Positions 52,837 through 62,396 are shown, numbered from the stretch's first letter. The stretch is 64,000 bases of DNA from Burkholderia sp. Bp9143 (GCF_003853645.1 NZ_QTPO01000027.1:45918-109917); one strand, 5' to 3'. Notes: generated by a model from the sequence alone, not told the origin. Made by a program: numbers and translations.

Positions 52837-54062
52837 GCGTGCCCGGCGCGGGCAAGCATCGCGTGCAACAGCACGTCCGTGCCGCGCGCGACGTCGGCCG
52901 GCAGTGCGTCCTCGGCTTCGTTGTGGCTCAACCCGGCAACGCACGGAATGAACACCATTGCGGTCGGGCAGTACTTCGCGAGATGGATCGCGTCGTGTCC
53001 GGCGCCGCTGATGATTCGCTGGTTCGGGTAGTCGAGCGCGTCGACCGCGTGCTGAACGGCGTCGACGCAGGCCGGATCGAACGGCGTCGCCGGACTGACC
53101 CAGTGCTGCCCGATCTCGACCGTCACGCCGCGGCGTGCGGCCACCGTGCCGAAACGCGCGTGCACGGCGGCTTCCATGTCGGCGATCGTCTCGTCGTCCG
53201 GATGACGCAGGTCGACCGTGAACGCGATGTCGCCCGCGATCGTGTTGCGCGACGCATTCCGGATCTGCCATTCGCCGATCGTCGTCAGGCCCTGCGGAAA
53301 GTAATCGGCAGCGATCGCCTCGAGTTCGGCCGCCATGTCGGCGGCGGCAAACAGCGCGTCTTTCCGGTACTGCATCGGTGTCGTGCCGGCATGCGCGGCC
53401 TGTCCCGCGACGCGCACGTCGAGCCAGCGGATTGCCTGGCCGCCCGTGACGACACCGATCGGTACGCCTGCTTCCTCGAGCACCGGCCCCTGTTCGATAT
53501 GCGCTTCGAAATAGGCGTCGAACACGTCGCCGGGCACGGCACGCTCGCCTGCATAGCCGCTCGCGCGGAGCGCATCGTCGACGCTTTCGCCGGCCGCGTC
53601 GCGCGACGCAAGTGCCGCGTCGAGCGGCATCACGCCGGTGAACGCGGCGGAGCCGAGCATCGCCGGCGTGAACCGCGCGCCTTCTTCGTTGGTCCATACG
53701 ACGATCTCGATCGGTCGTTCCGTGTCGATTCCCGCGTCGTTCAGCGTCCGCACGACTTCGAGCGCGGCGAGTACGCCATAGACACCGTCGAAGCGCCCGC
53801 CCTCCGGCTGGGTGTCGAGGTGGCTGCCGCTTGCGACGGGCGCGGCAGCGGATTGCCGGCCCGCCCGTCGCGCGAACAGGTTGCCGACGCGATCGACGGA
53901 CAGCACGAGCCCTGCTTCCCGGCACCACGTCTCGAACAGCGCCCGGCCGGCCGCGTCTTCCCGCGTCAGCGCGAGACGCCGCACGCCGCCCTTCGCGGTC
54001 GCACCCACCTGCGCCATGTCCATGAGGCTCTGCCAGAGCCGCTCTGCATTGATTTTCAGCAT
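52833..54062 (-). CDS. M20-family amidohydrolase (N-carbamoyl/allantoate type)
   Basis: The 409-residue metal-dependent hydrolase has the di-zinc ligands in GSHLDTQPEGGRFDGVYG and WTNEEGARF, a dimerisation domain with GQAAHAGTTPM, and a C-terminal GAGHDAIHLA. This is the pattern of N-carbamoyl-L-amino-acid hydrolase, ureidoglycolate and allantoate enzymes. The start at MLKINAERLW has an AGGAA site. It opens the operon with CitE-like and MHS genes and is divergent from a LysR gene. The substrate is probably a carbamoyl or amide compound. Confidence 0.9.
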   Translation of the reverse strand: MLKINAERLWQSLMDMAQVGATAKGGVRRLALTREDAAGRALFETWCREAGLVLSVDRVGNLFARRAGRQSAAAPVASGSHLDTQPEGGRFDGVYGVLAALEVVRTLNDAGIDTERPIEIVVWTNEEGARFTPAMLGSAAFTGVMPLDAALASRDAAGESVDDALRASGYAGERAVPGDVFDAYFEAHIEQGPVLEEAGVPIGVVTGGQAIRWLDVRVAGQAAHAGTTPMQYRKDALFAAADMAAELEAIAADYFPQGLTTIGEWQIRNASRNTIAGDIAFTVDLRHPDDETIADMEAAVHARFGTVAARRGVTVEIGQHWVSPATPFDPACVDAVQHAVDALDYPNQRIISGAGHDAIHLAKYCPTAMVFIPCVAGLSHNEAEDALPADVARGTDVLLHAMLARAGHA

Positions 54063-54129
54063 CGTCCAGGTTCCTGATCGGTCGGCCGTCGAACGGCCGG
54101 AGTTCATCGTGTCGTATTTATCGAAAATC

Positions 54130-54142
54130 AAAAACAATTAGT
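54130..54142. promoter_or_regulatory. Shared AAAAACAATTAGT motif, copy 1
   Basis: This 13-mer in the LysR/M20 divergent spacer differs by one base from a sequence at 59181-59193 upstream of the second catabolic operon. It lies 68-80 bp upstream of the M20 start. Probably a LysR binding site; inferred from repetition. Confidence 0.5.
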
Positions 54143-54191
54143 CCAATTTTTAATCGTTATCCTGAGTATAATTTTCACGAATGATGAGACC

Positions 54192-55166
54192 ATGAGACCC
54201 GCGATGAGCAAAGATCGTCCCGACACCTACCTGAACGACCGCCTCGACTGGAACCTGCTGCGGACCTTCCTGGCGATCGCGCGGGAAAAGAGCGTGAGCC
54301 GCGCGGCGATGCGCCTGCACCTCACGCAACCGGCCGTGAGCCAGGCGCTGCGGCGGCTCGAGGAGCAGCTCGGCCTGCGCCTCGTCGATCGCCACGGGCC
54401 GCGTATCGAGGTCACGCAGGCGGGCATCGAGGTGCAGCAGATCGCCGAGGACATCTACGGCACGATCTCGCGCCTGTCGCTTGCCGACGTCGACCGCGAT
54501 CACGACATCTCGGGCACCGTGCGCATCGGGATCGTCAGCGGCATCGACTTTCCCGCGTACGACGATTTCCTTGCCGAATTTCATCGGACCTATCCGCGCA
54601 TCGAATTCGAAAGCCAGGTGATGCGCAGCGCCGACGTCGTCAACAGCCTGCAACAGAGGGCGCTGACGCTCGGGCTGACGCCGCGGCGGGCGTTGCCGAA
54701 GCGCATCGACGCCCGCGTGTTCCTGCGCCAGCACTACGCGCTGTTCTGCGGGCGTCATCACCCGCTGTTCGGACGCGACGATCTGCGCGCGGCCGACCTG
54801 GCCGGCCTTCCGTTCGTGTCGTTTACCGGCGACAAGGTCGGTGACCACATGTCTCCGCTGACGATCTTTCGCGACGAGATGGGTTTTACCGGGCGCGTGC
54901 TCGCGTCGTCGTCGAGCATGGCCGAGGTCAAGCGCTTCATCTTCGCGGGGCTCGGGATCGGTTGCCTGCCCGAGCACATCGTCCGGGACGATATCGAGCA
55001 CGGACGTTTCTGGCGTTTGCCGCCCGACGAAGGCGTGGCCGACGTCGACATCTATTTCCTGTGGTCGCAGGACCGCAAGCTCAATGTGGCCGAGTCGGCG
55101 TTCGTCGACGCGCTGAATGCGTTCCTCGACCGTGAGGAAGCCCCCGACGCACCGGCCGTGCCGTGA
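54192..55166 (+). CDS. LysR-type regulator of catabolic cluster
   Basis: The 324-residue LysR protein has the winged helix at residues ~18-78 (LLRTFLAIAREKSVSRAAMRLHLTQPAVSQALRRLEEQLGLRLV in parts) and an effector domain after ~100. A second in-frame ATG lies four codons on. It is divergent from the M20-CitE-MHS operon and followed, on the other strand, by the second operon. A common motif upstream of both operons suggests it controls both. The inducer is unknown. Confidence 0.93.
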   Translation: MRPAMSKDRPDTYLNDRLDWNLLRTFLAIAREKSVSRAAMRLHLTQPAVSQALRRLEEQLGLRLVDRHGPRIEVTQAGIEVQQIAEDIYGTISRLSLADVDRDHDISGTVRIGIVSGIDFPAYDDFLAEFHRTYPRIEFESQVMRSADVVNSLQQRALTLGLTPRRALPKRIDARVFLRQHYALFCGRHHPLFGRDDLRAADLAGLPFVSFTGDKVGDHMSPLTIFRDEMGFTGRVLASSSSMAEVKRFIFAGLGIGCLPEHIVRDDIEHGRFWRLPPDEGVADVDIYFLWSQDRKLNVAESAFVDALNAFLDREEAPDAPAVP

Positions 55167-55209
55167 TCCGGACAGCCGTAACGCGAATGTGCACGGTGGC
55201 CGCCGCTGG

Positions 55210-56136
55210 TCAGTAGCCGCGTGCGACATCCACCACGTTGAGCAATGGCTCGCCGTCCAGCAGCCGCTGCACGTTCTGCGCAACCTGCTGGCCGATCGTG
55301 TCGGAGCTGGCGACCGACGCCATGTGTGGCGTGACGATCAGGTTCGGTGCTTGCCAGAGCGGATCGTCGGCGGGCAGCGGCTCGACCGGGAACACGTCGA
55401 CGAGTGCGCCGCCGAGTTGGCCGCCTTCGAGTGCCGCGACGAGATCGGCGACGACGAGATGTTCGCCGCGTCCGACGTGGATCAGTTTCGCACCCGGCTT
55501 CAGCCGGTTGAACGTCGACGCATTCAGGATGCCGCGCGTTTCGTCGGTCAGCGGCAGCAGGCACACGAGGATGTCGGTGCTGGCGAGGAACGCCTGCAGA
55601 CCGTCGTCGTGTTCAAACAGTTCGACGCCCGGCAGCGCGCGCGGCTGGCGTGCCCAGCCGCGCACCGCATAACCGCGTTGCTGGAGATCGACGGCGACAC
55701 GGCCGCCGATCTCGCCGAGCCCCATGATGCCGACCGTGCATTGCGACGGATGCGCTTGCTCCGGGCGCAACCAGCGTGCCGCCTGCTGGTTGCGCATGGC
55801 AAGGTCGAGCCGGCGGTGGAAATGCAGCACGCCCCATGTGACGAATTCGCTCATGCCGCGCGCATGCTGCGGATCGACGACGCGGCACAGTGGCAGCGCC
55901 GGCAATGCGGGATCGGCGAGGATGTTGTCGACGCCGGCCGCGATGCTGTGGACGAGGCGCAGGTTCGGCATCGCGGCGAGCGCGCCGTGCGGCGGATCCC
56001 AGCACGCGGCGATTTCCGCATCGGCGGCGCCCGGCTCGCCGTGCATCACGACGTTGAAGGCCGGCGCGGCACGCCGGATCGATGCGACGAGATGCGACAT
56101 GTCGTAGCTTTTGCTAAGGAGTGCGATTGTAGTCAT
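55210..56136 (-). CDS. D-2-hydroxyacid dehydrogenase (GhrA-like)
   Basis: The 308-residue enzyme has the NAD(P)-binding motif GIMGLGEIGGRVA (residues ~135-147), the GRGEHL arginine segment, the Asp/Glu pair in LVDVFPVEPLP and catalytic His in TPHMASVAS. This pattern fits glyoxylate/hydroxypyruvate reductase A-type enzymes. It is the last gene of the second catabolic operon, reducing or oxidising a 2-keto/2-hydroxy acid, possibly the product of the aldolase or RraA-like step. Confidence 0.9.
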   Translation of the reverse strand: MTTIALLSKSYDMSHLVASIRRAAPAFNVVMHGEPGAADAEIAACWDPPHGALAAMPNLRLVHSIAAGVDNILADPALPALPLCRVVDPQHARGMSEFVTWGVLHFHRRLDLAMRNQQAARWLRPEQAHPSQCTVGIMGLGEIGGRVAVDLQQRGYAVRGWARQPRALPGVELFEHDDGLQAFLASTDILVCLLPLTDETRGILNASTFNRLKPGAKLIHVGRGEHLVVADLVAALEGGQLGGALVDVFPVEPLPADDPLWQAPNLIVTPHMASVASSDTIGQQVAQNVQRLLDGEPLLNVVDVARGY

Positions 56137-56188
56137 CGGAATCGGTGGCTGAGGCCGGCCTGGGTGGCCGGCGCATGAGGAAGGGGTT

Positions 56189-56983
56189 TCAGCAGCGGTA
56201 GTCGGACGCGGGATCGTCGATCAGGCGGAGTGCCGCGCGCCACGCGGTGTCGGCGATATCGGCCGATTCGTCGCGCGTGAATTGCGCGGCCGTGCGCCGG
56301 CAGACGTCGGCGGGCGGCACGATCAGTTTCGCGCCACCGGCCAGCGCCTGCACCTGCGCCTGGCAGGCACGTTCGAGGAAGTAGATTTCGTGGAATGCCT
56401 CGGCAGCCGTGGCGCCGCCCGCGAGCAGGCCGTGGTTGCGCAGGATCATCGCCTTGTGCGTCCCGAGGTCGCGCACCAGCCGCTCGCGTTCGGCGAGGTC
56501 GAGGGCAATGCCCTCGTAGTCGTGGTAGCCGAGCTTCTCGTAGAACTTCAGCGCATGCTGGCTGATCGGCAGCAGGCCGTGTTCCTGCGCGGAGACGGCG
56601 ATGCCCGCGGCGGTATGCGTGTGCACGACGAAGTGCAGGTCGTCCCGCGCGGCGTGGACTGCGGAGTGGATCGTGAAGCCCGCTGCGTTGACGCGAAATC
56701 GGGCGGGCTCGCTGGCTGCGCGCGGGTCGATCACGTTGCCGTGCGCATCGATCTTCACGAGATCGGACGCGCGCATTTCGTGGAACAGCACGCCGTAGCG
56801 GTTGATCAGGAAGGTCGGCGTGTCGCCGGGCAGGCGTGCCGAGATGTGCGTGTCGATCATGTCCGTCATGCGGAAATGGGCGACGAGGCGGTACAGCGCC
56901 GCAAGGTCGGTGCGGATCGCCCACTCGTCGGGCGGGCAGTCGTGCGTGCCGGCCGGCAGGCGTGCGTCTTCGAGGGATCGCAT
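56189..56983 (-). CDS. Class II aldolase/adducin-family protein
   Basis: The 264-residue protein has the zinc ligands of class II aldolases (VVHTHTAAG, the acidic residue near FHEI, and RNHGLLAGG). It resembles fuculose-phosphate-aldolase-like enzymes, which may also act as decarboxylases or isomerases. GGAGAG precedes the chosen ATG; another in-frame ATG lies eight codons upstream. It sits between the dehydrogenase and RraA-like genes. Confidence 0.9.
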   Translation of the reverse strand: MRSLEDARLPAGTHDCPPDEWAIRTDLAALYRLVAHFRMTDMIDTHISARLPGDTPTFLINRYGVLFHEMRASDLVKIDAHGNVIDPRAASEPARFRVNAAGFTIHSAVHAARDDLHFVVHTHTAAGIAVSAQEHGLLPISQHALKFYEKLGYHDYEGIALDLAERERLVRDLGTHKAMILRNHGLLAGGATAAEAFHEIYFLERACQAQVQALAGGAKLIVPPADVCRRTAAQFTRDESADIADTAWRAALRLIDDPASDYRC

Positions 56984-57072
56984 CGGTGTCTCTCCATGTT
57001 CAGGCATTGATGGCGGGGTAGTGTTCGCCCGCGTGGGGCAGCCCGTCAATTTCATTGTGCTAATGCGGATCA

Positions 57073-57750
57073 TTAGCGCGGCGAATGCTCGTAGGGCGCG
57101 GTGACGGACAGCACGTCGGATACCGGGTCGCCGGCCCGCAGGCGGGCGAGCAGGGCCGGCTCCGCGCGGTCCGATGCGAGCGCGGCATCGATGACGGCAG
57201 CGAGTGTCGATGCATCGGCAAACAGCACGCCGTTGTCGTCGGCCACGACGATCGAGCCCGGCGCGACCGTCACGCCGCCGCACTGGACGGGCACGCCGAA
57301 CGCACTTGCGCCGTCGTCGAGGCGCTTGGTGGTCAGTGCGCTCGTGCCGCGAGCGAAGACGGGTAGACCGATCTCCCGAAGTTCGCGCAGATCGGTTACG
57401 ACGCCGTCGACGACGATGCCGGCCGCGCCCGTACATTGCGCGGCCGTCGCCGTGACTGCGCCGACACACGCATGCATGTGATCGCCCTGCATGTCGATCA
57501 CGAGTACATCCCCCGCCGTGAGCCGCGCCAGCGAGCGATTGACCGCGATCGCGTCGGGGCTGCGCAGTTGCAGGGTGACCGCGCGGCCCACCAGCTTCAC
57601 GTCGGGAACGAGCGCATGCAGCACGGGCGGTGCGAAACCGGTTTCGAGAAAATGGCCAAGCGTCGGGAGACTCACGTTGCGCAGTTGCCGAGCGAGTGCG
57701 GGATCGAAGGAACGTGTCATGGAATTCACCGTTCGATCGGCCGGCATCAT
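57073..57750 (-). CDS. RraA-like aldolase/decarboxylase-family protein
   Basis: The 225-residue protein shows the RraA/HMG-aldolase fold: GRAVTLQL, GDVLVIDMQGD, GAAGIVVDGVVTDLRELR and PGSIVVADDNGVLF. Members without the RNase E role act as 4-hydroxy-4-methyl-2-oxoglutarate or oxaloacetate lyases. The ATG at 57750 overlaps the stop of the MHS gene (ATGA); a later ATG at 57720 is a good alternative. It likely cleaves an organic acid in the pathway. Confidence 0.85.
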   Translation of the reverse strand: MMPADRTVNSMTRSFDPALARQLRNVSLPTLGHFLETGFAPPVLHALVPDVKLVGRAVTLQLRSPDAIAVNRSLARLTAGDVLVIDMQGDHMHACVGAVTATAAQCTGAAGIVVDGVVTDLRELREIGLPVFARGTSALTTKRLDDGASAFGVPVQCGGVTVAPGSIVVADDNGVLFADASTLAAVIDAALASDRAEPALLARLRAGDPVSDVLSVTAPYEHSPR

Positions 57751-59099
57751 GCGCGTCCAACGACGGGTTCGTCGCGATGCGCGTTCGTAGACAAATCGCG
57801 TTTCAACGTTTCGGTGAGCAGCAGGAGTGCGAGTGCCGAAACCAGTGCGGACGCAACCATGTACCATGCGACCGACGAGCCGCGCCCGGTCGCGGACAGC
57901 AGGGCGGTCGTCACGATCGGCGTGGCCGCACTGCCGAGCAGGCCCGACAGCATGTAGCTGACCGACAGCCCCGAGTAACGCACTTCGGTGCCGAACAGTT
58001 CCGCGAGGAAGGTCGCGATCGGCCCGTAGTTTGCCGCGAACGCGGTCATCATCAGCAGGTAGCCGGCGAGCGCGAACGAGAATTCGCGGCTGTCGAGCAG
58101 CCAGAACATCGGGAATGCAAACAGCGCCTCGGCGAGAATGCCGCCGATGATGACGGGCTTGCGGCCGATGCGGTCCGACAGGCGGCCGAACAGCGGCAGC
58201 ATCACGATGCAGAGTGCGCAGGCGATCAACACGATCGACAGCATCGCACCGCGCGAGTAGCCGAGCGTCTGGGTGCCGTAGGTGAGCCCGAACGCGACCA
58301 TCAGGTTGAACGCGGTGCCGGTCGACATCGTCGCGACGCCGCCGAGCACGACCTGCTTGCCGTAGCGGCCAAGCACCGCGGCAATCGGCAGCTTCACTTG
58401 TGCGGCAGCTTCCTTGACTTTCGCGAAGGTCGGCGTTTCGGTCGTGTTCAAGCGGATATACAGGCCGACGCCGACGAGCAGCGCGCTTGCGAGGAACGGA
58501 ATGCGCCAGCCCCACGCGAGCAGCGACTCGGGCGTCAGCATCGCGCTGCTGACGAGGAACGCGAGGTTGGCGATCAGCGTGCCGGCGGGCACGCCGATCT
58601 GCACCCACGAGCCGAACAGGCCGCGCTTGCCGGCAGGCGCATGCTCGACCGCCATCAGTACCGCGCCGCCCCATTCGCCACCGAGCGCGAGCCCCTGGAC
58701 GATGCGCAGCGTGAGCAGCAACACGGGCGCCCAGATGCCGATCGCGCCGTAGCTCGGCAACAGGCCGATCGCGAACGTCGCGCAGCCCATCAGGACCAGC
58801 GACACCAGCAGCATCGACTTGCGTCCGAGCCGGTCGCCGAAATGGCCGAACAGCGCGGCGCCGACGATGCGCGCGAGATATGCGGATGCAAAGGTGCCGA
58901 ACGCGAGCAGCGTGCCGACGAGCGGCACGAAGCTCGGAAAGAACACTTTGTTGAAGACGAGCGCGGACGCGGTGGCGAACACGAACAGGTCATACCATTC
59001 GACCGTCGTGCCGATCACGCTCGCGACGGCGATGTGCTTCAGGTCGTTGGGGGTTGCATGAAGCGCGGGGGATGAGGCGGCGGGACGAACCGTGGCCAT
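57747..59099 (-). CDS. MHS-family MFS transporter
   Basis: The 450-residue protein has twelve membrane segments with MHS marks: GTTVEWYDLFVFATASALVF, GHFGDRLGRKSMLL and LALGGEWGGAVLMAVEHAP. It opens the second catabolic operon and is coupled to the RraA-like gene by ATGA. It is a likely organic-acid importer, parallel to the MHS gene at the other end of the cluster. Confidence 0.9.
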   Translation of the reverse strand: MATVRPAASSPALHATPNDLKHIAVASVIGTTVEWYDLFVFATASALVFNKVFFPSFVPLVGTLLAFGTFASAYLARIVGAALFGHFGDRLGRKSMLLVSLVLMGCATFAIGLLPSYGAIGIWAPVLLLTLRIVQGLALGGEWGGAVLMAVEHAPAGKRGLFGSWVQIGVPAGTLIANLAFLVSSAMLTPESLLAWGWRIPFLASALLVGVGLYIRLNTTETPTFAKVKEAAAQVKLPIAAVLGRYGKQVVLGGVATMSTGTAFNLMVAFGLTYGTQTLGYSRGAMLSIVLIACALCIVMLPLFGRLSDRIGRKPVIIGGILAEALFAFPMFWLLDSREFSFALAGYLLMMTAFAANYGPIATFLAELFGTEVRYSGLSVSYMLSGLLGSAATPIVTTALLSATGRGSSVAWYMVASALVSALALLLLTETLKRDLSTNAHRDEPVVGRA

Positions 59100-59180
59100 G
59101 GCGTTCTCCGGGGTGGGGCGGTCAGCGTTGAGATGACGGGCCGCGCGTTGAGCACGGCAGATGCGCCTTTATCGGAAGCC

Positions 59181-59193
59181 AAAAACAATAAGT
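59181..59193. promoter_or_regulatory. Shared AAAAACAATAAGT motif, copy 2
   Basis: One base different from 54130-54142 and lying 82-94 bp upstream of the MHS gene. Its AAACAAT half is mirrored by ATTGTTT at 59210-59216, making an inverted repeat. Likely an operator for the LysR regulator of the cluster. Confidence 0.5.
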
Positions 59194-59250
59194 AAAAGTG
59201 CGTTTTCTGATTGTTTGTATTAGTGACGTTGATGATGGGCTGGGCGGTGG

Positions 59251-60306
59251 CTAGCGCGCCTCGGCGCTGTCATCGGTGTTGCCGTGACCGTCACCGTTGA
59301 CGCGCACCGCCCCCGGCGGCCGCCCGACCACGCGCTTGAACGCGCGGCTGAACGCCGCGAGTGACCCGTAGCCGAGCCGGTATGCAACGGCCTCGATCGT
59401 CTCGCGGTCGCGTGCGATCCACTGCGCGGCGAGCCGCATCCGCAGCTCGGTCAGGTAGCGCACCGGCGTCATCCCGGTCGCCGCGAGAAAGCGCTCGGCG
59501 AACACCGAGCGCGACACGCCCGCTTCGGCGGCCAGTTCCGCAACGCTCCAGTTGCGCCCCGGATCGCGATGCAGCGCGACGATCGCGCGGCCGAGCTTCG
59601 GTTCGCGCAGCGCCTGCACCCAGCCGGTCGCGTCGCCGCATCCGCACTCGACCCAGCCGCGCACGATGAACGCAGCGACCACGTCCGCGAGCCGCGCGAG
59701 GATGCCCGCGAAGCCCGCGCGTTCGGAGCACGATTCGCGCTCCATCGCGTCGAGCATCGGGCGGATTTCCGGGTAGCGCGCGAGCAGCGTGTCGACGTGC
59801 ATGAATTCCGGCATCGTCCCGACGAGCGGCTGCATGCCGCCGAGATCGAGCTCCATGCACGCGCTGAAGATCAGCGCATCGCCGGCGGCCGGCTCCGTCG
59901 CGGCGCACGACGTCGCGCCCACCGACGCGACCGTGTCGCAAATCTTCGCGACCTCGAACCCGCCAATCTCGCGGCACGGCGCATCCGGATCGGACACCAG
60001 CGCATGCGTGCGGCCGTGCGGCAGCAGGATCGCGTCGCCGGCCTCGAGTCGCACCGTCGTGCCGTCCGCGTCGCGCAGCAGCACGGGCCCGCGCCCGACG
60101 AAATGGAACTGCGCGCGGCCCGGCGCATGGCCGAAGCTCAGCCCGAACGGCCGCGGCACCTGGATCCGGCGGTACTGCACGCCGCTCAGGCGCATGCCCA
60201 GCAGCAGCTCGCTGACGAGGTCGTGCACGTCGGACACGGGAGGAAGTAGAGGATCGGACATAGCGAGATTCGGACGATCGATCAACAAGAACGGATTGTA
60301 TGTCAT
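59251..60306 (-). CDS. AraC-family regulator with cupin sensor domain
   Basis: The 351-residue protein has an N-terminal cupin-type sensor (residues ~30-200, with GDAILLPHGRTHALVSD) and C-terminal double helix-turn-helix AraC domain (~245-345; WSVAELAAEAGVSRSVFAERF and YRLGYGSLAAFSRAFKR). The start at 60306 has AGGACGG upstream; the ATG at 60261 is nearer the conserved domain and is also possible. It is divergent from an MFS gene, its probable target. Confidence 0.9.
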   Translation of the reverse strand: MTYNPFLLIDRPNLAMSDPLLPPVSDVHDLVSELLLGMRLSGVQYRRIQVPRPFGLSFGHAPGRAQFHFVGRGPVLLRDADGTTVRLEAGDAILLPHGRTHALVSDPDAPCREIGGFEVAKICDTVASVGATSCAATEPAAGDALIFSACMELDLGGMQPLVGTMPEFMHVDTLLARYPEIRPMLDAMERESCSERAGFAGILARLADVVAAFIVRGWVECGCGDATGWVQALREPKLGRAIVALHRDPGRNWSVAELAAEAGVSRSVFAERFLAATGMTPVRYLTELRMRLAAQWIARDRETIEAVAYRLGYGSLAAFSRAFKRVVGRPPGAVRVNGDGHGNTDDSAEAR

Positions 60307-60376
60307 AGACCGTCCTGTCGTCGTTCCTTACGATACGCCGTCATCAGTACTTTCCCTATACGACTCGGAACCACGC

Positions 60377-61588
60377 ATGAATCCCGGAATCTCCTCTGCC
60401 GCCACCACGGCGGCTCCCCGCGAGCCGGCCTGGGGTGCCGTGTTCGCGATGACGCTCGGCGTGTTCGGTCTCGTCACCGCCGAATTCCTGCCCGCGAGCC
60501 TGCTCACGCCGATGGCCGACAGCCTCGGCGTGACCGAAGGCGTGGCCGGCCAGGCCGTCACGGCCACCGCGACGGTCGCGCTCGTCACGAGCCTCCTGAT
60601 TTCGGCGCTGACACGCACGATCGACCGCCGGCGCGTGCTGCTCGCGTTCTCCCTGCTGCTCGTCGCGTCGAATCTCGCGGTCGCGTTCGCGCCCAACCTG
60701 GCGACGCTGCTGATCGGCCGCGTCGTGCTCGGCGTCGCGCTCGGCGGCTTCTGGACGATGGCGACGGCCACCGCGATGCGGCTCGTGCCGACCGCGATGG
60801 TGCCGCGCGCGCTGTCGATCATCTTCAGCGGCGTGGCGGTCGCGACGATCGCGTCCGCGCCAATGGGCAGCTACTTCGGGCACCTGATCGGCTGGCGCAA
60901 CGTGTTCCTGATCGCGGCCGGGCTCGGCGGCATCGCGTTCGTGTCGCAGGTCATGACGCTGCCGTCGATGCCGCCGAGCGGCACGACGCGGCTGCGCACG
61001 CTCGTCGACGTGCTGCGCCGGCCGACCGTCGGCCTCGGGATGTTCGCGACGATCCTCGTGTTCACCGGGCATTTCGCGTTCTTCACGTATCTGCGCCCAT
61101 TCCTCGAACAGGTTGCCGGCGTCGGCGTGAACGGGCTGTCGGCGATCCTGCTCGGCTACGGGATCGCGAATTTCGTCGGCACGTCGCTCGCGGGCCGCGT
61201 GCTCGAGCACCGGCTGCGGCCGATGCTGATCGGGATGCCGGCGCTGATGGTCGTGCTCGGCATCGCGCTCGTCGCGCTCGGCCGCGCGCCGATGATCGAC
61301 GCGGTGCTCGTCGCGTTGTGGGGGATGGCGTTCGGCGGCGTGCCGGTCGCCTGGTCGACGTGGGTCACGCGCACCGTGCCCGATGAAGCCGAGAGCGCGG
61401 GCGGGCTGATCGTCGCGGCGATCCAGCTCGCGATCGCGACGGGCGCGGCGGCAGGCGGCGTCGTGTTCGACGCGAACGGCGCGGGCGGCGTGTTCCTCGG
61501 GGCGGCCGCGGTGCTGGCCGTCGCGGTTGCGACGATCGTGACCGGGGTGCCGAAGCGGGTCGGCGTGGCGCCGGCGCTGGCGGAGTGA
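60377..61588 (+). CDS. MFS transporter (DHA1/AraJ-type exporter)
   Basis: The 403-residue protein has twelve membrane segments and DHA1 features (GVFGLVTAEFLPASLLTPMADSLGVTEG, RVVLGVALGGFWTM). Members of this branch export sugars, drugs or other metabolites. It is divergent from an AraC regulator with a ~70-bp spacer, so it is probably inducible. The substrate is unknown. Confidence 0.9.
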   Translation: MNPGISSAATTAAPREPAWGAVFAMTLGVFGLVTAEFLPASLLTPMADSLGVTEGVAGQAVTATATVALVTSLLISALTRTIDRRRVLLAFSLLLVASNLAVAFAPNLATLLIGRVVLGVALGGFWTMATATAMRLVPTAMVPRALSIIFSGVAVATIASAPMGSYFGHLIGWRNVFLIAAGLGGIAFVSQVMTLPSMPPSGTTRLRTLVDVLRRPTVGLGMFATILVFTGHFAFFTYLRPFLEQVAGVGVNGLSAILLGYGIANFVGTSLAGRVLEHRLRPMLIGMPALMVVLGIALVALGRAPMIDAVLVALWGMAFGGVPVAWSTWVTRTVPDEAESAGGLIVAAIQLAIATGAAAGGVVFDANGAGGVFLGAAAVLAVAVATIVTGVPKRVGVAPALAE

Positions 61589-61846
61589 TGGGCGTGCGGA
61601 CCGATCGACGCGGGCGTGGATCGGCCCGCTGCCTGGTCCGTCGAAAACCCGAGGTGTCCTGATGAAATGACCGGCGCGGGCACGTTGCATCATGCGATGT
61701 GCCCGCGTCGTGCTTCATGCGGCTTTCATCGGGCGGTCAGCCGCCTTGCTTCATCACCGCGAGCGCCTTCGTCGCCCGCAGGCAAAAGGGTACGGCCCGT
61801 GACTGATGCGCGCCACCGGCTGACGGAACTCGCAGAGCGTGCCGCT

Positions 61847-62314
61847 TCAGCCGCGCGTGGCTGGATCCTCCGACAGCGCGCGCAACTGGCCGCGCAACAC
61901 ATCGACTTCTCCTGCCGCGAACGGCCGTTCGATCTCGGCATGCGTTTGCTGCCAGAGCGGGAACGCTTCGGCCAGCAGTTGATGACCGGCCGGCGTGAGT
62001 TCGAGCAGGCGGCTGCGCTTGTCGTCCGGATCCTGCACGATCGTCACCAGCCCGCGCCGCTCGAGCGGCTTGAGCGCGGCGGTCAGCGTGGTGCGGTCCA
62101 TCGCGAGCAGCGACGCGACCGATTTCATCGTGGCCGGCTTTGGCCGGTTCAGCGACATCAACAGCGAGAACTGGCCGTTGGTGAGATCCAGCGGACGCAG
62201 CGCATCGTCGAAGATGCGCGCGAGATTGCGCGCCGCGCGCTGCATGTGCAGGCACAGGCAGCAATCGCGCACCATCAGCGTCGTTTCGAAAGGAAGCTTT
62301 TCTTTGCGTGCCAT
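61847..62314 (-). CDS. MarR-family regulator with N-terminal cysteine cluster
   Basis: The 155-residue protein has a MarR winged helix (residues ~40-125; TNGQFSLLMSLNRPKPATMKSVASLLAMDRTTLTAALKPLERRGLV in parts). The N-terminal CCLCLHMQR holds three cysteines at residues ~18-21, which could sense oxidants or electrophiles. It is divergent from the YCII/GST genes, with a perfect palindrome in the spacer. A redox-responsive repressor of these genes is likely but not shown. Confidence 0.9.
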   Translation of the reverse strand: MARKEKLPFETTLMVRDCCLCLHMQRAARNLARIFDDALRPLDLTNGQFSLLMSLNRPKPATMKSVASLLAMDRTTLTAALKPLERRGLVTIVQDPDDKRSRLLELTPAGHQLLAEAFPLWQQTHAEIERPFAAGEVDVLRGQLRALSEDPATRG

Positions 62315-62325
62315 GTTGCAATTGT

Positions 62326-62337
62326 GTTGATATCAAC
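62326..62337. promoter_or_regulatory. Perfect palindrome, candidate MarR operator
   Basis: GTTGATATCAAC, a 12-bp perfect palindrome, lies 11 bp upstream of the marR start codon in the 82-bp divergent spacer. MarR dimers bind such palindromes and often repress both divergent genes. Confidence 0.65.
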
Positions 62338-62396
62338 CTATCTTGTCAAGGGCGAGGAGCGGCAGCCCGCCGTTCCCGCCACCGGACGGAGGAAGC

